Below are positions 1 through 11,361 of a stretch of 64,000 nucleotides of DNA, piece by piece. The notes below the pieces were generated by a model. The model searched no databases, was not told the DNA's origin, and was given only the letters and a program-made list of their open reading frames with translations. Every line of letters begins with the position of its first letter. Within the stretch, counting starts at the first letter, position 1. Where the stretch lies: assembly GCA_963932145.1 (NCBI GenBank), contig OZ010571.1, forward strand, positions 157,531,475-157,595,474. Direction: 5' to 3'. Both the position numbers and the translations under genes were made by a program. Source of the DNA: Acanthosepion lycidas. Lineage: Eukaryota > Mollusca > Cephalopoda > Sepiida > Sepiidae.

Positions 1-396
1 AAGGCTAAATGATATTTCGACGAGAGCAAAATTTAATTATAATTTTTTTTTCTTTTTGTCATAATAACATTTGTACTAAAAATCATGTCTCACTTTTTTA
101 AAACTATGTATAATAATTTTCTCTTATTTTAAGTACAAAACGACTAATTTTGGGGCCAATTTAAAAAAAATTACTAGATGTCTCCCCAAACTTTTGAACT
201 CTAATGTATATTGTGTATATGTTTGTGTATGTAACGTTTTTCATGTAGTCCACATATATTGCACTTACCTTTGTTAAGTGTCGGAAAGCAACACTTTGTT
301 ATTAGAGTTGCGCACATACCGATTTATTTGTAAATAATTCCATCATTTTTGAAGAATTATGTTCTCGAAGACATTATGAAGAAATTTTGAAAATTT
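1..396. other. unclassified AT-rich DNA
   Basis: No repeat family, RNA gene or coding sequence was recognised in this stretch. It is A+T rich with short homopolymer runs. Confidence 0.5.
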
Positions 397-483
397 AACA
401 CTTACAGAACACTTACACGACATTTAACACTTACAGAACACTTACAGGATATCTAACACTTACAGGACACTTAGAGGATATTT
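397..483. repeat. 29-bp minisatellite, three copies
   Basis: Three head-to-tail units start at 397, 426 and 455. Each is built from an 11-base half-unit aacacttacag, used twice, plus a 7-base spacer (gacattt, gatatct or gatattt). The units differ by only a few bases, so the duplication is fairly recent. The flanks are ordinary AT-rich DNA and no coding role is visible. Confidence 0.85.
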
Positions 484-1049
484 TGAATGAAAGAGAAGCA
501 AAGCGAAGCAATGAATAATGAGTTTGTGTGAAAGAATGGCAGATCGGGACAAAGAGGTACGGCAAAGAGTCAAACAATTCTCAGAGGATGTTGGGGAGAG
601 ACATGATCCCCATGGACAAACTACATAAAATAAAAGAAGACTATATTTGTTCATATAAATGAATATAATCATCAATTCTTGTGTTTCTATGAAAGAGAGA
701 ATACATATATTTTCTTTTACACCATTAACTCTTTTTTTCAAGAAATGATTGTTTTCAATATTAAGCAAAAGAGAAAAACATATAATAAAAATGACTTTCT
801 TTACGTTACTTTTGATTGGATTTGAATTGTTTCTGACTTTTTTCTGAAGCTTTGTAAAGATAGAATGGAACGGATTGATTAAAAGACGTTTTTTAAGATT
901 TCACTAACAACGCTAGGAACCTTTGTATCGACCCACAGAGAAACACTTGATTGCGAGACACGTCTCTGTGAACATTTATAAGCACTATTAAATATATGCA
1001 TCCATAAAGACATTTAGAATCATATGAGCGAAAAGAGAGACATCATACC
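484..1049. other. unclassified AT-rich DNA
   Basis: A 102-codon frame on the minus strand (460-768) overlaps the minisatellite and has no recognisable domain, so I treat it as accidental. Nothing else was identified. Confidence 0.4.
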
Positions 1050-1450
1050 GTAAACGCATGCGCACAACGTTGTCAATAGGACTGGATTGGAAGGAGAATC
1101 AGCTGTGATGGCCGTTCATGGCGATCGGTCCGGGCACATGGCGCGAAATTAGAGAGATCGAAAGTAACGACCAGGAAAGGCAACGAACGAATGAAGTGTC
1201 AGACCAAATCAGGGAATCGTTTGCTCAATTCAAACAACAACGTTCGCTTCAGTGGTTTCACTGTTGTAATTGCTACCGCAATTTGCTGCTGGAGTTCCCC
1301 AACCCGACCACATATGCACTGACGCTCACGAAGAGCGCTTCGTGATGATGGCCGCCACGACCACATCAATTTGTCATGCTCGAGAGATGGATACTCTAGG
1401 TTCGGACCGCCATGACTGTCTATTTCGGAGCGAGATCAACTGCTTTTCGT
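1050..1450. promoter_or_regulatory. CpG-richer segment with promoter-like motifs
   Basis: This block has clearly more C, G and CpG than its surroundings. It carries a near-complete NRF-1-type palindrome, CGCATGCGCA, at 1055-1064. ATGGCCG, ATGGCG and GATGGCCGCC cores resembling YY1 sites lie at about 1107-1125 and 1345-1355. An 8-bp hairpin, TCACGAAG/CTTCGTGA, sits at 1326-1345. Two overlapping plus-strand frames (1118-1345 and 1270-1680) have no recognisable domain. The motifs are seen directly. A promoter or first-exon role is inference, and a fragment of an old GC-rich repeat is an alternative. Confidence 0.22.
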
Positions 1451-1800
1451 CTGCTTACGTCATTTATTCGATCTTAGACTTTGTCAGTAAATCGTTTTCT
1501 TTGACTTGCATGATAGCGCTTTTGCTGCTTGATAATCAAGTAACATTAAAACGATCAGACATTTGGGACGGTCGGAATAAGCTTTCTTCTCATTATCATC
1601 GCTGTTATATTCGTTTAATACAATCATTGATGTTCGCGCGTTCTGTTGTCCATGCTCGCCATCTTTGTTTTTGCTTCTGATTAACATGAGAAGGATAGAA
1701 AAAGAGTGGATGGGAAAGATTCAAAATAGGGATAAATAGGCAATCTTAAAAAGGGTGAGCAAGTTCGATCGAAAGGAAAAAGAAAAAGATGGGCATAAAG
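1451..1800. other. unclassified DNA
   Basis: I see no recognised feature here. Short frames on both strands lack domain signatures. Confidence 0.4.
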
Positions 1801-1807
1801 AAAGCGA

Positions 1808-1847
1808 TGAGAGAGAGAGAGAGAAAGAAAGAAAGAAAGAAAGAAAT
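1808..1847. repeat. (GA)n/(GAAA)n microsatellite
   Basis: A run of GA repeats passes into GAAA repeats and ends at gaaatgaatg. Confidence 0.85.
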
Positions 1848-2854
1848 GAATGTTCAATCTTTCTCATTTCGAGAAAAGGGGAGGTGAACAAGAGTGAATA
1901 GAAAAAGAGAATTAGATAATTGGATATACAGGTGCGAAAATAAGGATAATGAAAAAAAAAGCAAGAAAGAGAGAAATTAATTTGAAAAAGCGTTTGAGAA
2001 AATGAGTAAAATATGCCTCAATTTGTGTGAATGTCGGTGTGTGTATGTGTGTGTGTGTGAACATTAACAGGTGAGAGACTGATAGAAAGAAAGTGAATGC
2101 CTGAAGGGAGGTAGAAAGAAAGATTTGAAGGCAAAGGCTTTATACTGAAATCAGCAAATACTGTGGGAAACGAAAACAAAAATAAAAAAAATAATAATAA
2201 AAAAACAGAGCATCACAGGTTTTAATGAATTAAAAAGGAAAATTAAAAAAAATTTAGAACATCTGATGCTAAAACTTTGACACCCCCCCCAAAAAAAACG
2301 AAAATAACTTTCTTTTTACTCTTTAATATGAAACTGATGGAAACTTTTAGAATTAAACAAAATTTAAATCTCAGTGGAAAAGAGATAAATATTTAAAATA
2401 GCATCAAAGAAATATGAACAATGATAAAAATATAAATAGAAAGAAAAAACTGACACGTAATTAAAGGCCGTTAAATACTTTTTCTCATTTTTTTTTTATT
2501 GAAACTGTTTTTATCTTATTTTATATTAAGATTTAAAAAAAAATGGAATTCAGAATCTCAAACATGTGCATATCTCTTCAAATATTGCCAGTCACAGTTG
2601 AAATGGTCACACGAAACTCAATTCGTTTGAGGGTCTGAATGGATTGATTCAAATTGATTTTTAAAAGCTCTGATCAACATTTAAACGAATGCCTTTTTAG
2701 AAAAGGACGTGTCAGTTTACCATAAGAAACGATTTTTCTTTCTTTTTGTTAACATCGGATCAAGCCAGTTATTTCCTTTTTTGTCTTTATAAATTTAATT
2801 CATTTTTAATCATTTATCTCTGTCTATTCAATTCTTTTTATCTATTTCGTCGTA
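1848..2854. other. unclassified A-rich DNA
   Basis: Purine- and A-rich DNA with a short TG tract near 2035-2060 and a C9 run followed by an A8 run near 2282. No family was recognised. Confidence 0.4.
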
Positions 2855-4425
2855 GTGGAGGGCCATATCAGTTTCGATCCTAATCGGGTACTTTGTGAAG
2901 TTAAGCTTAATAAGTGCCTGCCCATTTTTCCATCTTGTTTTGCTTGTTTCTAGTAATCTATCTACAGGATATTACTTGAGCTCATACCTGTCGCAATATC
3001 GACCTATTAGCCTTCCTTACTGCCATCAGAAAACTAATATATAATCAACAAGAAGGTTGATGAGCACCTCAACAGAAACAACTGCTTGAATAGCCAACAT
3101 GGACGTCGCTGTGCTAGATTGACAGTCGTCATTACTCATAGAATCACTGAGATATTAGACAATAAGTTCATCATGAGGACCATCACCTAAACTCAAAGGC
3201 TTTTCACGAGTTGTATTATCGAGGGTTGTTACATAAAATATCCACAGCTATGGAATCCCTGGAAGGGATTTTTCAGTTATCAAGTCCTTCCTAACAGGTC
3301 CATGAAGGTTATTGTTAACGGACCGTCATCGGAATCTCATGCGATCGATGTCGGCGTTCATTAGGGTTATCTCTTTAGTCCTGCCCTCTTTCTCTTCTAT
3401 ATTAATGATATGCTTAGGAACAAAATGGAATCATTACAGAATATCTAAGTGGCTAACACAGCTAATAGGATGAGCAGTAATGTGAATGATCAGAACTTAG
3501 CAGCTCATTTCTCCTCCGACTAAGCCCCGGGGTGGTTCAGTGGTGGAACGGCTGGTTTGTAAAATTAAATACGTCCAAAACCTAACTAGTAACGTTCTAC
3601 CATTAACGACCAAACCCTCAACTTATGGTGATAGATGAGTGTTCTCTTAAGGAGATTCCTTACTATTGATACTGAAGCTCACTTCAGATGTCGAGTGGAA
3701 CTCATATATCAGGTCTATTACTAAAGATGCAAGAAAAACGGAAATGAAACCCGTAACCTATTGAGGGTCGTTGGGACATCACATATATTGTCGCTGTAGC
3801 TGCAATGGGTGGCTCTAGGGTAAGATAACCTGAAGAAGCCTATTTCTTTCAAACTGATTTTTAATTCAGGATTTTGCTTCTAATAGAATGGCTGCTATCC
3901 AAGACAAAAAATTCATTATGCATTGCTATTTAATACCCGAAGATTAACCCATTACTTTTCCCAAGGGCATTATTGAATGAAACAGAATCAAGTAAAAAAA
4001 AGTTTATTGTGCCCCTCCAGTAAGGATCTGACTCTCCTTGCCATACTTTATGTTTACAAGAGCCAGATCAAAAATGGTGTATTGCTGCTATGTCTAGGCT
4101 GATTTGAGCCATCATTACTTTCATGTTTTGGTAGAGTTCAAAAGCGTTTACGTGTCCTTGTCGAAGACTAATTATTTTTCCACCATACATTCCTTTTTTG
4201 CAAGACTCTCATGACTTTGTCGTTATTTCCATGGCACGTTCCACCCGCCATGCCGCGTACACATTAGTGAATCATCCTCATTCCCTTCGTATTTCATTAG
4301 TAAGGAGGAAGTTCCAGTCGGACATCTCCTTCCCAAGATGATTTCCCGATCATTACAAACTTGATCATATCAAGTTTAGAGTTAACCATTATCTTTCCTA
4401 AATAACTGCATAAACTACACTTTTC
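2855..4425 (+). mobile_element. degenerate non-LTR retrotransposon (LINE), reverse transcriptase to C-terminus
   Basis: Reading across stops and frameshifts gives an ordered set of landmarks of a jockey/CR1-type reverse transcriptase. They are a fingers segment (YRPIS... near 3000), a 'QHGFR'-like stretch near 3100, 'FLTGRSMKVIVNGPSS' near 3290, and the segment before the catalytic box, 'SPALFLFYINDM' at about 3375-3415. 'SDVEWNSYIRSITKDARK' follows near 3690. The conserved C-terminus is next: 'EDLTLLAILYVYKSQIKNG' near 4025, 'CFGRVQKRLR' near 4130, 'VRRKFQSD' near 4305, and a final 'PDHYNLDLF'-like stretch near 4350. Many stops mean it is dead. The 5' part with the endonuclease is absent or unrecognisable. 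Clade assignment is from memory of the family and approximate. Confidence 0.8.
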
Positions 4426-4499
4426 TTAAGCTCATACAAAACCGCCCAGTAACACTCTACCCTGAGTGGCTGTCGGGCCTTGTATTGGGTGAACTTTAG

Positions 4500-4503
<4 letters not shown>

Positions 4504-4563
<60 letters not shown>
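4504..4563. repeat. (TA)n microsatellite, left block
   Basis: An uninterrupted AT alternation directly abuts the Penelope-type element that follows. A matching block resumes at 4962. Confidence 0.95.
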
Positions 4564-4565
<2 letters not shown>

Positions 4566-4935
4566 TGAGATAAGGTATTATGTACATTATTTACATTACT
4601 CGGTGTATTGCCCTCATCTTTGTCGCCATATTTATTACAACGTTTCTGCCGTTGTACGCGCCGGTCTTCGTCAGGCAGGGTTCTGGTCCTCAAGAACACA
4701 TGGCACAGTGGATAAAGGCGTTAGTTAGATCAAGTGACAGGACCCAAAGAGTGTGAGTTCAATACCCGGTTAAAGCAGTGGAGAACTTTCAGAGGGAAAT
4801 TAACAGGAGATAACTGATAACTGACATCAGTTAAACGTGGAACTAGAACAGTCGACATTCCAACCACCGGCCGAAACGTTGTAATAAATATGGCGACAAA
4901 GATGAGGACACTAGTCCGAATAATGTAAATAATAT
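4564..4935 (+). mobile_element. short Penelope-type (family A) element with inverted ends, inside a (TA)n array
   Basis: The two ends are long imperfect inverted repeats. The left end runs ATTATTTACATTA...CCTCATCTTTGTCGCC...TTACAACGTTTC (about 4580-4646). The right end is its reverse complement, GAAACGTTGTAATAAA...GGCGACAAAGATGAGG...AATGTAAATAAT (about 4875-4933). Between them lies a tRNA-like segment with an A-box-like TGGCACAGTGG at about 4700 and a B-box-like GAGTTCAATACC at about 4758. The same internal sequence follows the GIY-YIG reading frame in the longer copies at 17.5-18.6 and 50.3-50.9 kb, so this is a terminal piece of that family. The left arm holds a hammerhead-like half core (4642-4674, minus strand). 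Long TA blocks flank both sides. Confidence 0.75.
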
Positions 4936-4959
4936 GTGTTTGTATGAGTGTGTGTAGAA

Positions 4960-4961
<2 letters not shown>

Positions 4962-5025
<64 letters not shown>
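4962..5025. repeat. (TA)n microsatellite, right block
   Basis: A second pure AT block is separated from the first only by the family A element and about 25 bases of GT-rich DNA. Confidence 0.95.
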
Positions 5026-5026
<1 letters not shown>

Positions 5027-5389
5027 AAAAAGAGAAAGTCTGCTTAGGTTGGTATTGGGAAAATATAGACGGAAGTGTATTACACTTCGAACGCGCACTG
5101 AATAAACACAAGTAAAATAAAGATCGTATTTTCAGAAATCTTTCATTCTTTGGCCATATCTGGATTCCCAATTTATTCTGAGAAACAAAAAGAGCGTTAA
5201 AGACGAGAAAAAAAAAATAAGAATAAAAAGATGAGAAAAAGAACGAAAATAAGTGGCTTGAAACCGAAGAGAGTGAAATAATTCTAGAGACACACAACGA
5301 GACTAATAGTAAAAGAGATTGTTTAGGGAAAGAGAAAGGAAGAATCATTTAATGAAGATAATCCGGTAGACAAATTGCATGAATGATAA
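5026..5389. other. unclassified DNA
   Basis: Nothing recognised. Minus-strand frames here are extensions of the TA and polypurine translations. Confidence 0.4.
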
Positions 5390-5890
5390 ATATGAAAGAA
5401 AAAAAAGAAGAAAAAAGAAGAAAAGAAAAAAAGAAAAGAAAAGATAAAGCAAGAAAGAAAAGAAGGAAAACAAAAACAATGTCATAAAAAAGAAAGAAAG
5501 AAAAATGCAGCAAAAAGAAAATGAAAATGCAATAAAAATAAACAAGCAATAAAAAAAGAAAAACGCAATAAAAAATAAAGAAATAAAAAAGAAAAAAAAA
5601 CATTGAAAATTAAAGAACAAAAGAAATAGAACGAAAAAGTAATAAAAATAAAGACAGAAAAAGAAAGAAAAACAAACAAGAAAGAAAAAACAATAAAACT
5701 AAAAAACAGTAATAATAAATAAAGCAAAAAGTAATAAAATGCAATAAAAAGAAAGAGAAAATCAATAAAAAAATAAGGAAAGAAAAAATCAATAAAATAA
5801 ATAAATAAATAAAAGCAATGAAAAATAAAGAAAGAAAAAGAAAAAGAAAAGCAATTAAATCAAAGAAAGAAAAAGAAAGAAAAAAGATTA
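5390..5890. repeat. polypurine (A/G) tract with ATAAA interruptions
   Basis: About 500 bases are almost entirely A and G on the plus strand, mainly gaaa, gaaaa and aataaa words. The four overlapping minus-strand frames made of Phe, Leu and Ser are translations of this tract, not genes. Many words recur irregularly (gcaataaaaa, aaaagaaag), which suggests a decayed microsatellite. Confidence 0.85.
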
Positions 5891-5929
5891 AATCTTTGGA
5901 CACTTCTACATCAGCGCCATTTATAAAAA

Positions 5930-6425
5930 TACCAACTTTCTTTGTCTAACGATTTTCCATCTGTTTTGCTAGTCACCGAAAAAAGTTTTTTTTACCGTCT
6001 ACATAACGAACTAAAGGAGAGATAAGCGATTAGCATTGTTCCTAGGATGTTTATCATCGGGAGTAAAATCTTTGCCTCTGGCAGGATGAAGCGAGAAAAT
6101 TCCAAACTAGAGAAGCGTAAGTTTGGGCGACTTTTTCTCTTCGGCGTTTGTTCCGTTGCTTTTCAATCTTTCACTTTACTTCTTGGATTTAACGGAAAAA
6201 GATTTGGATATTCATCGCGACAGAAAACGACACTTCGTAAGAGGGGACACATGCCCTGACCGTAAAACTTCCGTTAGATACAACCTGTCCCGGAGGGGCA
6301 GAAGAAGCTGCATTGTTCGTTAGGGAAAGGACAAGTTCTGGTTTTGTACACAACCGGAGAGTGCAAATATCGGGGGTGATTTTCTATTGACACTCCAGAT
6401 ATTTCTGTATAAGGAACGCGAGGAG
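5930..6425. other. unclassified higher-complexity DNA
   Basis: This stretch has normal complexity and more CpG than its neighbours. Two overlapping frames (6047-6259 and 6123-6323) carry basic residues but no known domain. I cannot assign it. Confidence 0.35.
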
Positions 6426-6430
6426 AAGAA

Positions 6431-6486
6431 TAGTAGTAGTAGTAGTAGTAGTAGGAGGAGGAGGAGGATAGTAGTAGTAGGAGGAG
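6431..6486. repeat. (TAG)n/(AGG)n trinucleotide repeat
   Basis: Seven or more TAG units pass into AGG units and back to TAG. Confidence 0.9.
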
Positions 6487-6639
6487 ATGGAACAGAATAA
6501 GAATAAGGAGAAGATTTGTAGGAAGAGGAAGGATTAGACAGGAAAGGCATCAACACTGAAGTAGGGTGAGCCTCGAATAAAAAAACGTAAAAAGGCGAAA
6601 ATTTAAGACAAAAATAATTTCTTTGTTTAATCATCACAC

Positions 6640-7240
6640 CCAAAGTAAGGCAATAAAGCCACTAAGACGCTAAAGAGATTACTGAGAGTGAATAGGACTA
6701 AGAAAACATTATTGAGGAAAAAAGACAATAAAAGGACAGCTATCAATGAGACGTCTGACGTTTTATTTAAATTTTTGAAGATCGTAGTTAGTAGGAAAGA
6801 TGGAAGCCTGAAGAGAGTTCCACAAGTGAGAAGTGCGAGAGAAAAATAAATAAGCATAGAACTTACGGTTGAGACCTATCAGCCAATCTAGTACTGTGCT
6901 TATATTCGTCAAGTGGGGCTAGTAAAAATTCATAAAGTGGAAATCCTACTAGAACATACCATGAACATTTTCAGAGAAAAGGTGAAGTGGAACTACATTA
7001 CGGAAGTGGGAAAGTGACTGAAACCGAGACGTCAAACCAGTACCTATAAAACTGCAGATTCTTAAAAAAATGATCAGTAATAAAAAGGAAGTTGATGTGA
7101 AGAGTCGACATATAACAGAACGAATAATAATGACAGCTAGGTTATTAATTAATGAAGTACGTGGTGAAGTTCCGAAGATTCTTTCAATTTTGAAAAGACA
7201 AATGGAGGCTTGAAGAGGCATGTTGTTACTTAATCTCTAG
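6640..7240 (-). mobile_element. LINE 3' fragment (reverse transcriptase C-terminus plus 3' UTR)
   Basis: The minus strand encodes 'LQSLSHRRN'-type sequence (here FQSLSHFRNVVPLHLF, about 7165-7000). Further downstream lies the terminal 'TSHLWNSLP...LQKFK' block, here TCGTLFRLPSFLLTTIF (about 6825-6765). The 3' non-coding part, containing a 'cactaagacgc' word near 6660, also occurs at 56.83 kb and (as cactagtacgc) at 13.83 kb. Stops and frame changes separate the pieces. The upstream catalytic part is missing. Confidence 0.75.
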
Positions 7241-7249
7241 CGAAAAAAA

Positions 7250-8085
7250 ATCATGCTAGAACAATTTGATGTTATGATTTGTGGGACTTACCTTTTCAAC
7301 ATTCAAAGGTTACAAAATTTCCGTGTAAATATTGTTTAAGTCTATTTTAATTTGGTACAAGAACATGATAATGTAGTCCGTAGTAGGGATCAAACTATCA
7401 GGACAAAAAATTTTAATGTCTCGATTTCGATTCTTTTAACGGAGCTATGAGCAGTAAAAATGGTGGGGATTCATTTCTCTGCTGAATGCTTCAGGTGCTG
7501 AATTACGTGATTTCTTTTTTATCTTCATTTTATCGAGCTTTTTGTCGTCTCTTTTTCGACAATCAATATTCTAATCCAACAAAAACTAGCAAATTGAAAT
7601 AATTTAAAACACCAATATCATAAAAACAAAGAAAGAAAGAAAAAAAAAAATAAGTGGTTAATTCGACAAATCGGCTCGGCCCTTAAAATGTAATAAAAAT
7701 TCAAAGAAACTTTTACACGTGAAAAAAATAATTGAAGCGATGATAATATTAAAAAAAAGAAGCGAAAAAGACGAAAAAGTAGTTTGTTAAAAACTCGTAG
7801 AAAACAACCTTTTTTTAACAGGTTGGACTTTCTTCTGTGAATTTCAGATCCCATTCATCGTATGTAAAAATGTCATTGTAATCTGTTTTTTCCTTCAATA
7901 TTCCAGTAATAATGGAATTTATTATTAGTTGACAAAAATAAACTGACGATATAAATTCAAATTTAAAGTCACAACTGCAGTATTAAAATATAAAAAATCA
8001 ATTTAGTTTACATAATTTAACTGTCCAATGTTGTTTTGAAAAATATAAGGAACTGATTCCTATTTATAAAACTAAAAACAAACTT
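7250..8085. other. unclassified AT-rich DNA
   Basis: No family or gene recognised. A 78-codon frame at 7618-7854 on the minus strand is a translation of A-rich DNA. Confidence 0.4.
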
Positions 8086-8089
8086 TTCC

Positions 8090-8450
8090 TCATCTTTGTC
8101 GCAATATTTATTACAAAGGTTATTATCTTTGTCGTCATATTTTATTACAACGCTTCGGCTGTTGTACGATCTGGCCTTCTTCAGATGCCTGGAATGTCAA
8201 ACAGATCTCTTTATTTCGCTCACTGGGGAAGACTGTTCTAATTTCACGTGCCATGTTTAATTCTCCACTGCTTTAACCGGGTATTGAACTCACACTCTTT
8301 GGGTTCTGTTACCGGATCTAACTAACGCCTTTATCCACTGTGCCATGTGCCCTTCAGGACCTCTTGGCATGAATTCCTGGGTATTATAAATCTAATGTCT
8401 TCAGCAACCATTTTTACCAGTATTCATATTGCTAATATAGACAGATATTG
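8090..8450 (-). mobile_element. Penelope-type family A tail, 5'-truncated
   Basis: Read on the minus strand, this starts with the 'gcaatatgaatactggtaaaaatggttgc' region and continues through the tRNA-like segment (A-box-like TGGCACAGTGG, B-box-like GAGTTCAATACC). It ends in the inverted-repeat arm with ACAACAGCCGAAGCGTTGT. The arm's last part is duplicated: 'catctttgtcgcaatatttattacaa' is followed by a second diverged copy. No left inverted arm is seen, so it resembles a 5'-truncated retroinsertion. It carries a mutated hammerhead-like half core at 8152-8184. Confidence 0.75.
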
Positions 8451-8687
8451 TACTTTTAAGTTAATTTCGACCTTTATATAAAATACTTTATGCATAATGG
8501 ATGCACCATCCACATTCCAATTGCAGGTCAGACGTTCGTATCCCGATTGGATTCATTTAACCCTTTCAGCCCTGCGTCCCTGAACAATTTTAACCCTGAA
8601 TTCCTAAGTCAAAATTCGCAAATAATTGGTATATAATGTTTCATGGTAGATATAAAAATAGTTACAAGTGTTTAGCCACCATTCTCC

Positions 8688-8988
8688 GGTGGCTGGGCAT
8701 TAAATCATTTTTCTCTACCACTGTTCAACCGGTGGCTGGGCATTAAATCATTTTTCTCTACCACTGTTCAACCGGTGGCTGCGCATTAAATCATTTTTCT
8801 CTACCACTGTTCAACCGGTGGCTGGGCATTAAATCATTTTTCTCTACCACTGTTCAACCGGTGGCTGGGCATTAAAACATTTTTCTCTACCACTGTTCAA
8901 TCGGTGGCTGGGCATTAAAACATTTTTCTCTACCACTGTTCAACCGGTGGCTGGGCATTAAAATATTTTTCTCTACCAACGGTAAAGC
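8688..8988. repeat. 43-bp minisatellite, about seven copies
   Basis: Units start at 8688, 8731, 8774, 8817, 8860, 8903 and 8946. Each runs ggtggctgggcattaaa, then tcatttttctctaccac, then tgttcaacc. Divergence is a few single-base changes (tcat to acat; one gggc to gcgc). Each junction holds a CCACTG...CGGTGG inverted pair. A related hairpin, AGCCACC...GGTGGCT, precedes the first unit at 8675-8695. Confidence 0.95.
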
Positions 8989-8999
8989 GGTGGTCAGGG

Positions 9000-10140
9000 T
9001 TAATTACAGTTTACTTGAGTGTGATCCCTGACGAACATTCAACAGACATCGCTTTCTATATAATAAGATTACTGGATATTTATTTTATATTTGCTAATCT
9101 CCCTTAGGTGCAAGACCAATCTAGAGGGGTGCTCACACAGGTGTATGATGCATTTGTTGGTAGTATAACTGCAAATGCATTTCATCTGAAGGAGTGATAT
9201 TTACTAAATGTACCATAGTCAGGTAATAATGGCGTACTCGGTGGTGATAGTCTGCGAGAATAACTTCAAAGTGTATAACAGACACTTCTCATTCGTAATC
9301 CTTTTTTATTTATTAAACTTACACTGGCACTAGATTATAATATTCGAGCGCTCAGAGGATTCAAATTAGTAAATTATCAATGTTCTGTCAGATTAGCTTT
9401 CAAACTCTGATTTCCACCTTTTTTCACGTCTACTTCCAATTCAACAACTGAAGAATTACTTTGCATTGCTATCAAATCAATTTTAAGGAACACCTCTCTT
9501 CAATTAGTTTCAGGTTACAACAATTCCTACCATTCACAGCTTCCTTCTTTGTCTTTCACAATGTCGACTAATTTCAGCTCGAAAATAACTAGATTCACAA
9601 ATAATGATCCAAATTCATTCACGTTTTGCCCTCATTTAAGTGGCGCCTCTCAATTGCTTTCAAATTTAAGAGGAACACATTCATTTGTTATTTACTTTTT
9701 GCAGCTGGCTCCATAATTGAATATTTCAGAGAAGAAAAACATTTCCTTTTCACAACACCAGTCAATTAAACACGTCTGAGTGAAAGTTGCACTGCTGCGT
9801 TGGGGTCGAATTGACTGTTTTGATTCAGTGCTGAACTGTGGTATTTACACTTCCAGTACAAGTGAAAAGGATTTGGGCTCGAAGGTTAGGGGAACTTTTT
9901 TTTCGTTTACCTTGTTTGTAAATTTTTAATCTTGAAGGATAAGTTCATAATGGATCAATGCTTATTGCTTAACATAGCTGGATTTTTTGTACAGAACTGT
10001 TGAAGAGCATAGTGAGGTCATATTTGATGTGAACTATTTTGGAAGCTGAAGAAATAGAATTTTCACTTATAAATATGATCTTTCATCATGAAAATACTTT
10101 GAGGGAAAGGATACATGAGTGTTAGCATATTTAAAATTAA
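9000..10140. other. unclassified DNA
   Basis: About 1.1 kb of normal-complexity AT-rich DNA with no long frame and no recognised repeat. It may include an old element containing the minisatellite, but no termini are visible. Confidence 0.4.
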
Positions 10141-10199
10141 TGATATATATGTATAGCTGTATCACAGCTCATCAGTGTGACTAGACGTCTGGTTACCTC

Positions 10200-10268
10200 T
10201 AGCTACGATTGAAACCCGACTGAATTGGCGTCAGCCGGGGATTCTACCACTAAGCCGATGGCGCACAG
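10200..10268 (-). mobile_element. tRNA-like segment (Gly-like), SINE relic
   Basis: On the minus strand the sequence starts GCGCCATCGGCTTAGTGG and continues with TAGAATC, a good match to a tRNA A-box region and similar to tRNA-Gly. GGGTTTCAATCG follows as a degraded B box. The 3' acceptor arm does not pair well, so this is not a functional tRNA gene. The length between boxes fits a tRNA-derived SINE head. Confidence 0.5.
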
Positions 10269-10464
10269 TAGGGATGAAGGTGAGTTTAAGCGTATTTATT
10301 TTTAGATAAGCATACAGTGATTGAGAGAACTCGATTCGATTTACCGAAGAGTCTTGCATTATTAGTTGTAATAGTCACTGTTTACAAACCCACACTTTCT
10401 CCCCAGTGATCTCAACTGAAATAAATTTTTCAGGAGTGATTTAATAAGTGTAACTTAGTTGTGG

Positions 10465-10774
<310 letters not shown>

Positions 10775-10968
10775 TAAAAAAATAATGAAAGTTCAGGATA
10801 TTTATTGGAGATCGACTTAGGATTTCGCGATTCCTCTCTCTTAAGTGATTTTATTAATTACTACAGAGTATATATCTTATTTTATAAGGGTTTATTTTAA
10901 ATGCTGATTTTTATTGGTAGACATTCAGTTCGTATTGTGGGATAAGTAGTTTATAATTTAATGTATAT

Positions 10969-10973
<5 letters not shown>

Positions 10974-11055
<82 letters not shown>

Positions 11056-11104
11056 CACATCATGCAGTTGATATATATAACACATCATGCAGTTGATATA
11101 TATA
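10974..11104. repeat. (TA)n array followed by a 25-bp tandem duplication
   Basis: TA alternation runs to 11054. Two copies of a 25-bp unit beginning acacatcatgcagttg then start at 11055 and 11080. Confidence 0.9.
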
Positions 11105-11154
11105 TGCGCGTATATGTATTACTATAATTCACCCAATACAGGCCTAGATACTTA

Positions 11155-11286
11155 ATACTACCCGTCAAAAAGTGTAAATTTTCATTTCAACTTTTGGAAG
11201 TGATGTCTGATGATCCAGCGTCCTTTTAAAAGGTCTCAGGTGAAATAAACTATTACATTGGAGCCTTAAAGCGGTCGTTTTTTCTT

Positions 11287-11288
<2 letters not shown>
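11155..11288 (-). repeat. short dispersed repeat R3, copy 1
   Basis: This segment shares ordered words with 35034-35200 on the opposite strand: taatactacccgtcaaaa/gtgtaaattttcat, tctgatga, ggtgaaataaactatta and gagccttaaagcggtc. Both copies end in ttctttaaat and run straight into a (TA)n array. A hammerhead-like half core, CTGATGA...GTGAAAT, lies at 11217-11256. Family identity is unknown; a SINE with a (TA)n tail is one possibility. Confidence 0.65.

Positions 11289-11289
<1 letters not shown>

Positions 11290-11359
<70 letters not shown>
11290..11359. repeat. (TA)n microsatellite between two repeat copies
   Basis: Pure TA. R3 ends on its left edge and a tRNA-derived SINE ends on its right edge. 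Confidence 0.95.

Positions 11360-11361
<2 letters not shown>

Noticed and set aside
3525-3555. tRNA-Gly-like A-box word ggtggttcagtggtggaac
   Set aside because: It lies within the LINE reading frame and no B box follows, so it is probably coincidence.
8688-8988. CRISPR-like array
   Set aside because: Units are directly tandem with no unique spacers and the DNA is clearly animal, so it is a minisatellite.
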